Assembly (NCBI RefSeq): GCF_026151205.1
Contig: NC_087074.1
Location: forward strand, 19,636,740-19,700,739
Reading direction: 5' to 3'
Length of the DNA: 64,000 bases
From: Bolinopsis microptera
Lineage: Eukaryota > Ctenophora > Tentaculata > Lobata > Bolinopsidae
Numbering within the stretch: position 1 is the first letter of the stretch; every line of letters starts with the position of its first letter. The notes beneath the pieces are model-generated. The model had not been told where the DNA came from. It worked only from the letters and a program-made list of their open reading frames with translations, and made no database searches. Shown here in pieces: positions 45,343 to 57,642 of the stretch. Position numbers and translations under genes: made by a program.

Positions 45343-45522
45343 AAACGATGCGTTGGTTAATGCTACTCCTGTCTCGAAGTGTATTTCAGTGTGATCGATA
45401 TCTTCATTACAATTCATGATCGCGGAATTCATTTCTAAACAATTAGAAGTACAATTAAAAGCAATCTTGACTCTAAAATCTGAAGATTCACAAAACAATA
45501 ATGCAATAATAATCAATTTCAT
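45343..45522 (-). CDS. Possible first exon of a small secreted protein
   Basis: Sixty codons from ATG at 45522 end precisely at a good donor (TTT|gtaagt at 45342). The N-terminus MKLIIIALLFCESS looks like a signal peptide, followed by KIAFNCTSNCLEMNSAIMNC with several Cys and possible N-glycosylation sites. I could not find the downstream exons (towards lower coordinates) and do not recognise the family. Confidence 0.3.
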
Positions 45523-48284
45523 ATAAAGGTTCAAATGAGACAGGTAATAAGCATACAACAGATATGCCGATAACAAATTAGAAAAGAACTGTTATGTAAT
45601 ATGAATTACCATTCAATACGGATAATTTGCTCCTAAATTCTAAGTAATAGTAAAGCATTTGCAAATAAAATACGTCGTACACTGATCACGCTATGAAATT
45701 GAAATGCTAGATTAATCCGGCGGGCAACTTTGAGTGGCTTGTGGAAGAGGTATATACAAATTAAGCCTGGCTTGATGTAAAGAGGTGGAAGAGGTGGAAT
45801 GTTTGCGGAGTACATCACCTCTGTTTTACCAAAAGTTTTGAGACTGTGCGCGCGATTTTGACACGTGAGCGAGCGCGCAATTTTATTAATGTTTTTTTAT
45901 CATTTATACAAAATTCTTTATTTAATATATCTTGGGTTTGAACAGGATACTACCCGCTTAAAATATTTCCACTGCGTTACATAATACTCAATAAGTCAAT
46001 AAATTTATTAGATTTGTAGATATGTTGCAATTAGTTTAAATGTGTATGTTCATAACCAACCAAGACGCGCGCTGAGTTGAAACAAAAACAAAATATTTTA
46101 CGAGTACCACCCGTTCATATCAGTTTAAATTATTTACATATAATTTTTACAAATGGCAAAATCATGCGTTGTCAATGATAAATCGATTTATTATTGAGTG
46201 TACTTAACTGGTAACAAATTTATTATGTGTTTTAATTAAAAACCGTTTTGTTCCGCTGCACTGCAAAACCGTAAACCAAACAAACCGTAAACCAATTAAA
46301 AACCTCGATTTACCGTGTACCCCAATTTACTGCGGATCACGGATGTTTCCTTCCCCAAACTCCTCGGTAAATAAGGGTTTACTGCAGCATATCACATATC
46401 GATTTAACATATTATCGTACATCTGCATCGTAGTTATACTAAATATATATTAAACGGGTCTTTTAAAATGTCTAATTTGTGATATCGAGCAGTAAGACCT
46501 TGTACAAGCAGCTTCAACTTCTGAAACGATTTACGTTCTATGATTATAACACGAAATAGAATTAGAATAATCTGGTAATTCTGAATTCGATGCGCGCGGT
46601 TGTACGTGCTTGTTGTTTCATAGCGCGGCCCAAATTGTGACAAAACAGAGCAAATAGCTTGTTGGACATATGTATCGCGCGAGAACGTTTTTGTAGACGC
46701 GCATGTGACATCACGAGTGAAGAGCTCGCATTGGGAGTAATTTGTAATTTTTGATGTTTTAAGATAAAGTTGCAAAAAATGTATAAATATTCCAACAATC
46801 TGGTTAAAATCAAATTTTCAATTTGATTAAATGATTTAAAATACTTATGTTAGAAAAAAAGAAAATGTTTATATAAAGAAAAGACAATTCTTTCGACTAA
46901 ACTGTCCAATTGGAAATTTATAACCTACCAAGACGCGCGCCGAGTTATATAGATTATTAAATTCGTCGATCAGTACTGTTTTAAAATTAGGAACAGTCTT
47001 AATATTCGGAACAAATATTTTACGAGTATCACCCGTTACCTAACATATTTAGTACAACAACATGTTTAGGTATGTCCATGTATGATGTAATAGTTTCTAA
47101 TTCAATTACTGTTGATAGAGTCAATGAAACAATAAATTTTCAATGAAACAACAAGTTTTATTTTACATTTCTTTAATCATAGATAAAATACAAGCACAAA
47201 TTAGCAATTGACTTGAAATGAATTTGAAGAATTATTTGTTTGGTGATTGTTTATAATTATTTAGTAAATTTTATTTGATTGCTTATTGTATTTTTATTAT
47301 GGCAATTGGTTGAATTTAGTGAGGCAGGGTTAGTTTCTTTATTGTATTAGAAACATGTTTACTTTACAGTAGGCTTAATGCTGAGTAGCAGGCTTAATGG
47401 CGAGTAGCAGGAATGAGGGACCAAAACGCTTGGGGCTAACAATGGCCCATTTACAAACCACTTCAGACATGGTATGGACAATGATCTCAAAAAACATATT
47501 AAAAACATATTGTATAATATGAGGGAAAAATTAACAAAAGAGGCGCCAGTACCAAGAGATAAACCCTTTCCCCAATCCAGGTCCTGGGCAAACCAAGTAA
47601 AGAGAAATAAAGGATAAAGGATAAAGGAAAAGAAGAAGAAGAAAAATGTCTAAGTGGACATCATCAGCAAATGACTTGGCTATTTTCTTTGATGTCATTT
47701 ATGCTTAATTTGTCTGAAACTGACCCTAGTGCAGTCAGCAGTGCAGGGTGAGAATCCTTGTCAGGTTTTACTGGTTCTTCCAGGGCTCATGTCTGTCCGC
47801 ATTGCACTTTGTGGCGAGGCAGCATTAGTGTCTATAAAAGAATCTTGTGCCTAGCGAGGGGACTCGCAATGCCATGGTGGGCTATGAATACACCAGTTTA
47901 ACTCACGAGGCAACTCGCAAAAGCCATGGTGGGCCTTGAATACGCCAGCTCCTCGGGTTACTATAGAGCTGACAGCGCTAGTGGGCCCCCTTATGTACCA
48001 GGACTCTACCGGCAACGATCGACTAACGCCCCAGATATAAGCAAAGATTGGCGCGCAGTCATAAACAGCGGGTGCGCGCACAGAACTGCTTCCCGCTAGT
48101 ACCAATAACACTCACCTGACTCCCACGTGACACTAACCTCACGCCGCGGTGCGGTATTTCGATCATGACAAGCCAAACCGGATTAAACCACTTGTTAATA
48201 TAGCCGTTCTGCTTGCCAGTCTCTACATTAATTAGCCCGCTGGGTTTTGCTGCCCCCTGTTTGCAATTTTGCCGCCCCCTCGGA
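45523..48284. other. Gene-free stretch with dispersed repeats
   Basis: No gene. About 46055-46125 and 46925-47040 share ACCAAGACGCGCGC and ATATTTTACGAGTA.CACCCG in direct orientation, about 0.9 kb apart. Two diverged copies of a 53-bp unit (CTCGCAA..GCCATGGTGGGC) lie at about 47856-47955. The MITE at 46297-46385 is listed separately. Confidence 0.4.
46297..46385. mobile_element. Diverged Tigger-like MITE copy
   Basis: It is related to the element at 61672-61757: AACCTCGATTTACCGTGTAC, CCCAATTTACTGCGG, TTCCCCAAACTC and CGGTAAATAAGGGTTTACTG match in the same order. Confidence 0.6.
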
Positions 48285-48780
48285 GAGTGTAATGGGAGTA
48301 TCGCTACAATATGGGAGTGTAATGGGAGTATCGCTACAATATGGGAGTGTAATGGGAGTATCGCTACAATGTGGGAGTGTAATGGGAGTATCGCTACAAT
48401 ATGGGAGTGTAATGGGAGTATCGCTACAATGTGGGAGTGTAATGGGAGTATCGCTACAATATGGGAGTGTAATGGGAGTATCGCTACAATATGGGAGTGT
48501 AATGGGAGTATCGCTACAATGTGGGAGTGTAATGGGAGTATCGCTACAATATGGGAGTGTAATGGGAGTATCGCTACAATGTGGGAGTGTAATGGGAGTA
48601 TCGCTACAATATGGGAGTGTAATGGGAGTATCGCTACAATGTGGGAGTGTAATGGGAGTATCGCTACAATGTGGGAGTATTATGGGAGTATTGCTACATT
48701 GTGGGAGTGTAATGGGAGTATCGCTACAATGTGGGAGTGTAATGGGAGTATCGCTACATTGTGGGAGTGTTATGGGAGTA
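48285..48780. repeat. 30-bp tandem repeat, about 16.5 copies
   Basis: The unit is GGGAGTGTAATGGGAGTATC plus GCTACAATRT. Most variation is A or G at one site near the unit end. The order over the first ten copies is AAGAGAAGAG, suggesting an embedded five-unit (150-bp) duplication. Open frames across it follow from the period being divisible by three; the GSIATIWECN-type peptide is not evidence of a gene. Confidence 0.95.
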
Positions 48781-48785
48781 ATGTA

Positions 48786-49339
48786 TAGTAGTTACCACAC
48801 CAAACGTGTGTAATGTGTGTAATGGCATAAATGGACCCTGGATCAGAACCTGTTTTTCCTGTGTCGTACAATATGATCCCTGCTCCTGTTATTTCTGGAC
48901 TGAGTGAGAGTCCACCTCACGTGACGTCACAAACCCTCACGTTTTAGCTCAGCCACCAAAAGGCAGATAGTATCAATACAGTTCCCCACCACCTAACACA
49001 CTATCCAAACGTTAGCACACCCGCAACCGCCATTAGCAACCTACGTCTCACCAAGTCTCAAGAGCCAGCATTACTCAGCACGGGCGTCATCCTTTCATGG
49101 TGTTGAGCGGCCAGGGTAACCACCCAGAACTTCCCTAGGGACCAAGTTAGTAAATCTCCGGAGGTGCAACCCCGATTCGGCTTATACCTTAGCAGGTATT
49201 ATCATCCAGTGGCCCTCAGGGAAGGGGCTTAATGCAGATAGATGGACTCCAGTAGGACGCTCCCCAAGTGGAGGGTCGCCACCTCTATATGACGGTGGTC
49301 AGTGGGTGTCGCGACAAAAAAAAAAAAAAAAAAAAAAAA
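48786..49339 (+). mobile_element. Possible retroposed sequence ending in A24
   Basis: GC-richer sequence (clear from about 49070) ends GTGTCGCGAC followed by 24 A (49316-49339). No coding sequence, no tRNA-type box pair and no target duplication found. A SINE or 3' LINE fragment is likely; the 5' end is unknown. Confidence 0.35.
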
Positions 49340-50471
49340 TCAATCCTTAAAGTGACCAGTACTGATGGCAAACTTAGTCAAATGATCAATTTACCTAGCT
49401 TGCTAGTCTATTGATCGCTTTTTTTTTGTTGTGTCAAACAGTATATACTATATACAATAAATTAATTCAAGTGTTGCAATTGGCAGAGCACAATACAGAG
49501 GTAACGGAAATTGTCCACTGCTACCAATATTATATAATATGAAATATCAAAAATCAAATATTGAATTGAATTGAAATAAATTTTCGTGCACATACAGAAT
49601 GAATGGTTAATAATTTAATATATATGTAGATCAAGGTCTGTGCACGGGATGCTTCCTGGAAGAATCCAGTTCTTTTAGCGGGGCACCCTACCTAAAGCCA
49701 AATTGAGATATAATAATCATATTCCTAAGAAATAATCAGAAATCGAATACCAATCAAATAATATGATATATATGAGTAGTAACCATATTTACTATGCAAA
49801 ATGCCCCAACCACATAGTGTAAATTTATATAGAATTCAAATTCCATATCATCATTAAACCTCAATACCTAGTCAATATAATAGCCCAAGCAAAATTAAAT
49901 AACTTCTTATATACCTTACTGTCATACTACAAATTAATTAAACATTTGAAATCTGTTGACCAGAGAATAAATTTCTAAGCCTAATGCAAGTGAAATAATT
50001 TAGATGCAATAATGAATGCCTAATGTGAGTATCATTTGTCAATGTCCTTGTAAAAAAGTCTGTACAAGAGATATGAGTAACTAATATAGAAGAAAAAACA
50101 GGAAGTTGTCGTCTGTTGTAAAATAAATAAAATATCTAGAATATAAATTAGAATATAAAATAACATTCAGTCAATGTGTCGTCAATAAACTGTACAATTA
50201 TCAAATGTTAAAACTGGGTGATACAGTCACCAAAAAAAATACTAAGTATGATAAGTTAATAAATTAAATGTGGTCTATAAAACTACCACTAAGTATAATA
50301 GGTCAATAAATTAAAAGTGGTTTATAAAACTACCACTGTGGGAACCCCTTCTCCAGTTAAAACATGTCAGTCATGTGCAAAATCAATCAGAATGGTAAGG
50401 TGGTAAAAAAGGGAATATCTTTTCGATACGTCAATTATATATGCCTCAGATTTAAAAGAATTAGAAGTTAC

Positions 50472-53337
50472 TTAGTTATCGTCGACTATGATTGCAGTGT
50501 AAAATTTGTCATATGAATTGTCGACGGTATAATTAGGGTCTGTTGTTATAGATGATAGTAGCTGTTTCTTATACGAATCACTAAAGCTTTTAACATCGGG
50601 CAGATTTCGTAGATCTGTTGGAACATTATTCCAACATTTTGCCCCCAAGTATTGAAAGTTTTTATGTGATGTTGATCTATTGACATAAAGGTTGCAGCTT
50701 TCGCCGCTCCTACTACCTCCTGATATGTAACTAAATTTGTTCATAAAGTTTGTAGGACAATTGTCATGGATGATTCTAAACATATAATTTGACAGATGGA
50801 GTTGTCGTCTAAGATGGAGTGGTAACCATTTCATGTCTCTATAAACATTAAGGCTGCTCTCTGTTTTTGGAACGTTGAGAGCTATTTTGGCTACCTTTTT
50901 GTACAGAGTGTCAAGTTCAGCAAGTTTTGTCTTGCCAGCTCTACAATAGATCGTGTCTAAATAATCGAATTGTGGCAACATGAGTGCATTGGCAAACATT
51001 TTCCTATATTTAATGGGTAGCAGTGCTTTACTTCTATACATGGCACCAATTCTCTTCATGACCTTCCTAATAATATAATCTACATGGCTTTTGAAGTTTA
51101 ATTTACTATCTAAAATGAGGCCAAGATATTTTGTCTCTTTGCACTCCTTGATTGTGAAAGTTACCTCATTACAATCAATGGTTATTTCATCATGTTGGTC
51201 AACAGAATCAAACAATAGGAATTCAGTCTTCTTTTCATTGAGTGATAATTTATTAACACTGAGCCATTTAAAGATTGTCATAAGTTCTATTTTCATGTTT
51301 ATAAATGTGCTTCTGCAGGTTTGATCAAAGAATAGTGCACCATCATCTGCAAATAGAAAGGGCTTAGATAGGTTACAGGCATAAATGATGTCATTTATGA
51401 AGATACTAAATAATATAGGCCCAATGATGCTTCCTTGTGGTACACCACTCAGAACTTCTAAAAATGAGCTTAGATTGCCATTGATCCTAGTGCATTGATA
51501 TCTACAAGATAAGAAGTTCTTAAACCAGGTTAAAGCAATGCCACCAATTCCATAATATGCCAATTTTTGAAGCAATATTTCATGATTCACTGTGTCAAAG
51601 GCCTTCTTAAGATCAAGAAAGATGATTCCTGGTTTATAAGACTTAGATTTACTCATATATATATTTCGTCCATCAGATCGTACATCAGATAAGTTGTGGA
51701 GTGATTTTTCCGAAAGCCATATTGATGCCGGATGAAAAGTTTGTTCTCTTCCATGTAATCAGTGAGTTGCTTGCCGACAAAGTATTCTATAAGTTTTCCT
51801 ACAAGTGGAAGGATGGATATTGGCCTGTAATTATTAGGATCATCTTTCATTCCTGCCTTATGGATGGGAGTTACTCTAGCTTTTTTACAAAGGGTTGGTA
51901 CAACACCTGTATTAAGGCTCAGATTGACAATGTGGGTCAGTGGCTCAACTATGTGTGGTACAGCTTGCTTAAGTAAAAATAGAGGCACATTGTCATATGA
52001 GGCCTTGTCATTCTTGAGCGTTTCGACAATCGACATACATTAGGATATCAGTTTCATTTATTTCTTGGAATCTATCAAATGAGATATTAGAAGTTCTAGG
52101 AGGTAAAAAATCAGTAAAACTAACTCTTTCAATATTGGGGGCCTGATTTTGTAATCTTGATCCAACATTTGCAAAATGAAAGTTAAATAGCTCAGGATCA
52201 TTCTCATTGATAGTTTGACAATTAGTTGTACCAGGGGTCATATTTGATGCCAGTTTGATAGTTTTCCATATCCCTTTAAGATCATTCTTGGCACTTTTAA
52301 CTTGTAGATCATCGATTACATCAGCCTTTTTGCAGGTTTTAGCTAATTTATTTCTAATATTTCTCTGAATCTTGTAGCAATCCCAGGCCTCATTACACTT
52401 TATACATTTGCTACATGTACCACATTTATTGCAATTTCCATTGTCTCTCTTATCCTTCTTTTTACGGAATTTCTTTAGAAGAAAATGTGTATGATTAATG
52501 GCATTTAAAAGTTCAGTAGAAGGTTTATGTATGTATGAACTTTTCATGCCTTTCTATGGTCTTGCAAGGGAAGAAGGTTGCATATGCCTGTTCAATATGA
52601 TGACAAAGGCCAGCAGTGATAGCTTCAACATCTGTACTTTCCAATAGTGGACTGTAATCAGAACAGGTATCTAGATAGTCTAAGAATTAAAATTGTTTAA
52701 CATTACGTTTACAATGATTTCTAATTTCAACCTTCTCAAATTTAGGAGCTATAGGTACTTTACAATCTATCTCACACATAATAGCTTGATGATCTCCAAT
52801 ACGTTCATCAAGAACAGAAGATTGGACAAAATCTGCATAACAGTTAGTGAATATTACATCAATAGTAGTCTGGGTAAAATTGTCTCCACGTTTAGCAACT
52901 CTAGTTATCCCTTGAATGGTTTGAACTAGATTGTAACATCTCAAGGTCATATCTAATTTTTTGTACTGGGTGGATGAGATATTATTCTGGTCTATGTTTA
53001 TATCCCCAATCCAGATAACCTTTTTCCCATTCAGTTTTTTCATGCAAAAATGAATGTATTCAATAAAGTTATCAACACTGCAATAATTTCCAGAGCGATA
53101 GAAGCAGCAAACATTGATCTTGCTATTCTTAAGCTTCACCCATAATGCTTCAATGTTATCAAGCTTACTATCCATAACTAATTCTGTGTAAGCTAGTTTT
53201 TTGTTTATCATTAAGCCACAACCACCCCTAGAACTGTTTGGCCTGTCACATCGCATAAGGTTGAAGGAGGAAGGAATATTTATGGTGTCTGTGTCAATAG
53301 TATCATTAAGATTCATCTCATTTAGGGAAAGTATATA
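50472..53337 (-). pseudogene. LINE ORF2 relic: endonuclease, Cys-rich linker, reverse transcriptase
   Basis: Read on the minus strand from 53337. Endonuclease part: SLNEMN, GGCGLMINKK, IGDINID, TTIDVIFTN and IGDHQAIM, with an in-frame TAA near 52685. The linker (52008-52547) has CNKCGTCSKCIKCNEAWDC, an unusual Cys cluster. Reverse transcriptase: NNYRPISILPL and QYGFRKNHST, then FLDLKKAFDTVNH, GVPQGSIIGP, the catalytic FLFADDGAL (FADD), and a tail to 50472. Frameshifts lie near 52547, 52030 and 51655 (the last in an AT repeat). The C-terminal 394 codons are unbroken. Confidence 0.88.
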
Positions 53338-55327
53338 TGGGCAATTTCATGAAACATGAACAAGGAGGGAAAAAAATAAATTTCAGTTATGGCACTAGCT
53401 TTGATTGGAGTCTGAAAGAGAAGATTATAAACTGTCAGACACAAATAACCGCTTATAAATATCTCACTTCGTTTCTGTGTTATCGCGTTTTCAAAATACC
53501 CATAAATTGTCATGTTTTACAGGCTAAAACTACTCTATAATAAAAGCTGTTTACTAAAAAGAGATTGTTGTAATATTCATTAATTCTTGATCTGTAAAGG
53601 TGCATACCACTTCACTGAAGCTGTATGCAAAATTTGGGACTCAAAATTTAAGCAGATTCGGAGCAATGCTATTCTACTTTCTCCTGTTTTTAGTGTAAAT
53701 TACTATACATAAAAAACAAAAAAGTTTTCTGCTGGCCACATTTCATGTTATTTCTTGCTGAAATCTTGCTAAAACAAGCTAACTCTGATGTCAAGACATA
53801 ATGTACTTGTTTATTTAGATCCATAGATATCAGATCATGTCAATACCATTGTCAAGTAAGTTACATGTCAAGTAATTTACGTGTCAAGTAATTTACACAT
53901 ATGCTTTTTATTCAGTAATAGTAGTAAAACACAACAAGTAACGATTGTCAAACAGAATAAAAGTTATTTAAAAGTGATAATAGATTGGTTCTGGTCAGAA
54001 TTACATTAAAGAAATCTATAAAAATGGTTAAAAATGGTTAAAAATGGTTAAAAATTGACTTTTCGAAAATAATACTTTTCTTTACAGAAAATCCAGTGGC
54101 CTGCTTGAACACAAATTTTTGAGCTGGGAAACATTCGTACATTTACGCCCACCTACCTACTCTGTATAACTGGGCTAACTGTGGACCTAATCAGTGGATC
54201 AATCAACCAATTAAGGGGGCCGGGGGGTCTTCATCAAAATTCCCTCGAAATTGACTTTTTAGTTGTTTCTGATAGAAGGGAGTGATATCTATCAAATGCT
54301 TTTGGTCCCATGGAAAAATATTATTCCTAGCCGAAATTATTGTCGGTCAAAGGTCAGCACTTATGTGTAATTGTATTGCGCGAGCGATTTTCAATCACGT
54401 GTCCTGAAAATCGAGTCTAAAAATCTATTTTCTCCTACATGTTTTGAGCAATCACCCTGAAACTTTCAGGATATGTTCTAGAGATAATTTAAAAGAGATG
54501 AGCCAGACAGAATTTTGAGATAAGCCTTTAAACATATTTTATTCGATTTTGAAAATCTTGGACCTCGTTTTTTGACGATTTTTTGAGGTCCAAGATTTTC
54601 AAAAATTGAAAATCGCTCGCGCAATACAATTACACATAAGCGCTGACATTTGACCGATAATAATTTCGTCTAGGAACAATATTTTTCCATGGGACCAAAA
54701 GCATCTGATAGATATCACTCCCCTCTATTAGAAACAACTATAAAGTCAATTTCGAGAAAATGTTGATGAAGGCCCCCCCGGCCCCCTTAATTGGCTAATG
54801 ATAAACTGATATATCATTATTAATCATATATTACATAGTTCATACACTTAGCAAACGAATTAAAGACAAAGGGGCAGCTTTAAACAGTTAAAATCAAAGG
54901 ATTGTGTAACAGTGTAAACTACTTGACACAAAAGAGTAACTTACTTTACAAGGAACAAAGGCTTCTACAGAACACAGCTATTAACCATTTACCAAAACAA
55001 ACCCTTTCCAGTACAGGCAAGACATTTGCCAGTGTGCATGAAAAATATTTAAATGTTTACTCTCACACCTGGGCACGAAATGAGATTTCAATACACGTTG
55101 GTCAGGAATGTCAATTTGTGCCCTGTAATTTACTTTACATTTTCAAACGTGCCTCACTCAAAATCCATAGCAGTTGGAGTAAAAATCTTAATATAGCTGT
55201 GTGTGGAGTACATAGGAGATGTTTCATGCAATTTATCATGATTCTGTTATGTTTGTGTAATGCTTGAGAGTCAGAATAAGGCCAAATTTTTGTGCAAAGT
55301 GTAATTTACTTTACGTGAAATCGCCCA
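53338..55327. mobile_element. 1,990-bp TA-flanked inverted-repeat element nested in the LINE
   Basis: The ends TGGGCAATTTCATG and CGTGAAATCGCCCA are imperfect inverted copies, flanked by TA (53336-53337 and 55328-55329) in an AT-repeat target. The phrase GTAATTTACTTTAC recurs in direct orientation on the right (54936, 55125, 55301); inverted versions (GTCAAGTAATTTAC type) lie on the left near 53850-53900. Non-coding. It contains a second element at 54215-54786. Confidence 0.7.
54215..54786. mobile_element. 572-bp long-inverted-repeat element with TTAA flanks
   Basis: The arms of about 190 bp are inverted copies with scattered differences (ends GGGGGCCGGGGGG; inner GCGCGAGCGATTTTCAAT). TTAA lies at both borders (54211-54214 and 54787-54790). 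The inner part has another hairpin, TTTTGAAAATCTTGGACCTC against GAGGTCCAAGATTTTCAAAA. There is no coding capacity. TTAA targets fit piggyBac or Kolobok. Confidence 0.85.
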
Positions 55328-55561
55328 TATACATATATCACTTTTTACATCTCGTATATGTTTGTCTTTTATCTCTCTCACTAATTGATGAGATAAGCCG
55401 TTTTTACGACGCACTGGCTACAGCATACAGCTTGTAACTACTGACGAACAGACGAACTCACGGGCTCAGTGGTACCGACACAGAGCGGTCCTTTTCCTAA
55501 AAGCCACAAAAACCTCCCTACTAAAGTAAGTCACTACATTTCGATTTGCAATTTGACTGAA

Positions 55562-56100
55562 ATGGAGACCCAGACTGAGCTAAGCGGTCGCACATATTGT
55601 TTCACCACGGCAACTTGCATGGACCTGATTGGTAAACTAGTAGGATACCAGCTCGATCGGGAGCTGAAATCTTTCGGAATGGACGACGAAACTCTTTGTA
55701 ATCTAACCGTCCTTAAAAAGAAGGAACTACTCAAATTGAACCTTCAAGATAATGTGTGTTGCCAAACACCGAGCGAGACGACTAACAAACTCACTAAACT
55801 AACACAACTGTTTTCGAGGTCCGCGAACGATACGATGACAGATCTAAAGAAGAGCTTAGAAAACGCCAAGGATCTCGTCTCCTCCCTACAGAAGCTTGAT
55901 CCCGCCACCCACCCCCCACCCACCCTCCCTGAAACGGCAGTGACGGAAACTTCTCACGTTCAAGAGATTCGATAAATCTGTTCAAGAGTAGTGCCAAGAA
56001 AATGCTACTTAATCTTCAAAGTGATGGTGATGTTAACGAGTGGCAACCATTCCTACTGCACAATGTTCCTGGCCTAAGACAGTCTAGACGTGAAATTTAA
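55562..56100 (+). pseudogene. Unrecognised coding sequence with one frameshift
   Basis: From ATG 55562 a 137-codon frame reads METQTELSGRTYCF..., then GYQLDRELKSFGMDDETLCN and KKELLKLNLQDN, a Lys/Leu-rich helical segment and a Pro-rich stretch, ending at 55975. The next frame continues as well-formed coding sequence from about 55950 (SINLFKSSAKKMLLNLQSD, GDVNEWQPFLLHNVPG) to a stop at 56098-56100, so one frameshift seems to have occurred. The family is not recognised. An N-terminal or gag-like part of a retroelement ORF1 is possible, as is a host gene exon. It lies on the strand opposite to the neighbouring LINE. Confidence 0.4.
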
Positions 56101-56929
56101 ACTTTTAACATTTAACCTGAATCGAATTTCAACTGAAACGAATATAATCTAAGTTTAAATTAAGTCTATTGTCTAATTAATGGCTTGCAACAGGGAGCAG
56201 TATGAAAATCACACAACCCAGCACATAGAAACTACACTAAATGACACAAATTTAAATGACAACTCGCAATTACTGACTACCAATATAATAACCGCTCGCA
56301 TAACTACCCCCACTTAGCGTAGATAAGCAAGCATTTCACTGCCGCTAAATTCTTTTTCCATACATTAATCTCAATCGCGCACTCATAATTACTGTAAGCG
56401 CTGAGTTACCGGCCAAAATCATTAATCACTGATGGTAAAATTTTGCACAAAATTTTAAAAACAATAGTCCAAGCTGTTCAGTGCAATTCTAAACTTCTTA
56501 ACCTATAGGTTATGGATGTGTAATATCATGTGTAGCGTGAAGCGTTGTGTTTTTTAAATCTGTAGTTCATAGTACTTCATGATCACAGTGTACTTTTTGA
56601 TAAACCGTGTGCAGTGCCCTTTCCAGAGGGTTTTTTTAAAAGAATTCTTTAACGTTACTATTTTCTATCATACTGTTGTTTGTATAATAATTTGAGTAAA
56701 CATTAATCGATAAACCCGCTCGATTCCCAATAAAAAAAATCACATCTACTCCATCATAGGGGCAGGGATGAGGTTATAAGAGACTTCTGATAGTGGTTTC
56801 TCATATTTGCGGTCCATTTTTTTTCCTCTGTACCCTCGAGAGCAATGAGTGTGGTTCTTAACATTGGCGAAATCTATTCTGTCCTCACAAAAGTCTTACC
56901 AACACATCGCATACCACTCTCTTTTTCCT
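56101..56929. other. Gene-free stretch
   Basis: AT-rich, nothing recognised. Confidence 0.4.
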
Positions 56930-57642
56930 TTTTCCTGGAGATGAGTCTGCTACTCTATTTACCAAATCGCTTACATTCATTGGACATGCCTCCAGTTGTG
57001 AGAAATTACAGCCGGGGTGGAAAGTGGCCTTCCTCTACGATCACAACACTCTCTCCAAGTACTCATCCTTCTTCCCTTCCTCGTTCTCTTCGTATACTCT
57101 TGAAGAGTTTTGGTCCTGTTTGATAAGCTAATGGGGTTGAAACCCCATATGTCAAGAAAGGTCTTATCAATGAGTCCAAACTCCTCGAGCAGATACGTCA
57201 AGCCGAGCTTGGGTCACCTGTTATAGTCTTGGGGTGAGAGGCAGTCACCCACATTTACCTTCTGTAGCTGGGTTCGACTTCACATCATGACATACCTCAC
57301 GAAGGAGAATTTGCCAATGTGTCTCTTGATGTTGTGTGGGACATTATCACGTAGCCCCTAGCTTACAGGTGAGACGGTGGTCAAGATCACGTGTTTTCCA
57401 CATCCACAAGTGATGGGAGGTTTTTGGTATCCACCACTGTAGCGTAAGCAGACACTGTCCACGAAACATCCTCTTTGTTCAGAGTGTACCATACTGCTCA
57501 AGTGGCAATGTGTAAGAAGTCCCAACTGATGCTCTTTTCTCTTGCTGCAATAGGAGTGCTCTCTTAGGAGTGCCCACATCTTACCAGCTAAGCTTAAGAC
57601 TTGGGGGGCTGTGGAGCTCGGATTCTCAAATTTTTTGATCAT
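56930..57642 (-). pseudogene. Mobile-element protein relic, frameshifted
   Basis: Minus-strand frames contain, in order: FVDSVCLRYSGGYQKPPITC followed by GCGKH; then in another frame LLREVCHDVKSNPATE; then ARLDVSARGVW; and, in a third, DIWGFNPISLSNRTK with later TTGGMSNECKRFG. The same order (CLRYGW, CxCG, EVCHDV, ARLD, DVRVFNP, TPLV...GGM) is one I recall from long uncharacterised mobile-element proteins of cnidarians and other invertebrates. At least three frame changes or stops occur. I do not know the enzymatic role; the ARLD...DVRV pattern could be a nuclease. Confidence 0.45.

Larger units (their letters stand above)
49557..55420 (-). mobile_element. Decayed CR1/Jockey-like LINE, split by a nested DNA transposon
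   Basis: Minus-strand LINE. The 3' end is probably near 49557, where TTCAATTCAATTCAA-type short repeats occur. The 3' untranslated region contains a two-copy repeat (TAAAACTACCACT near 50275-50335). Coding relics run from 50472 to 53337. The endonuclease breaks off at 53337, inside the domain, and its start seems to reappear at about 55328-55400 as NGLSHQLVREIKDKHIRDVK then SDICIY. The element at 53338-55327 therefore inserted into it. Confidence 0.75.

Noticed and set aside
48213..48813. Two 190-codon frames with GSIATIWECN-type peptides
   Set aside because: They are products of the 30-bp tandem repeat.
49070..49339. Small nuclear or 5S RNA gene
   Set aside because: No match to conserved 5S or U-snRNA motifs; the A24 tail points to a retroposed sequence.
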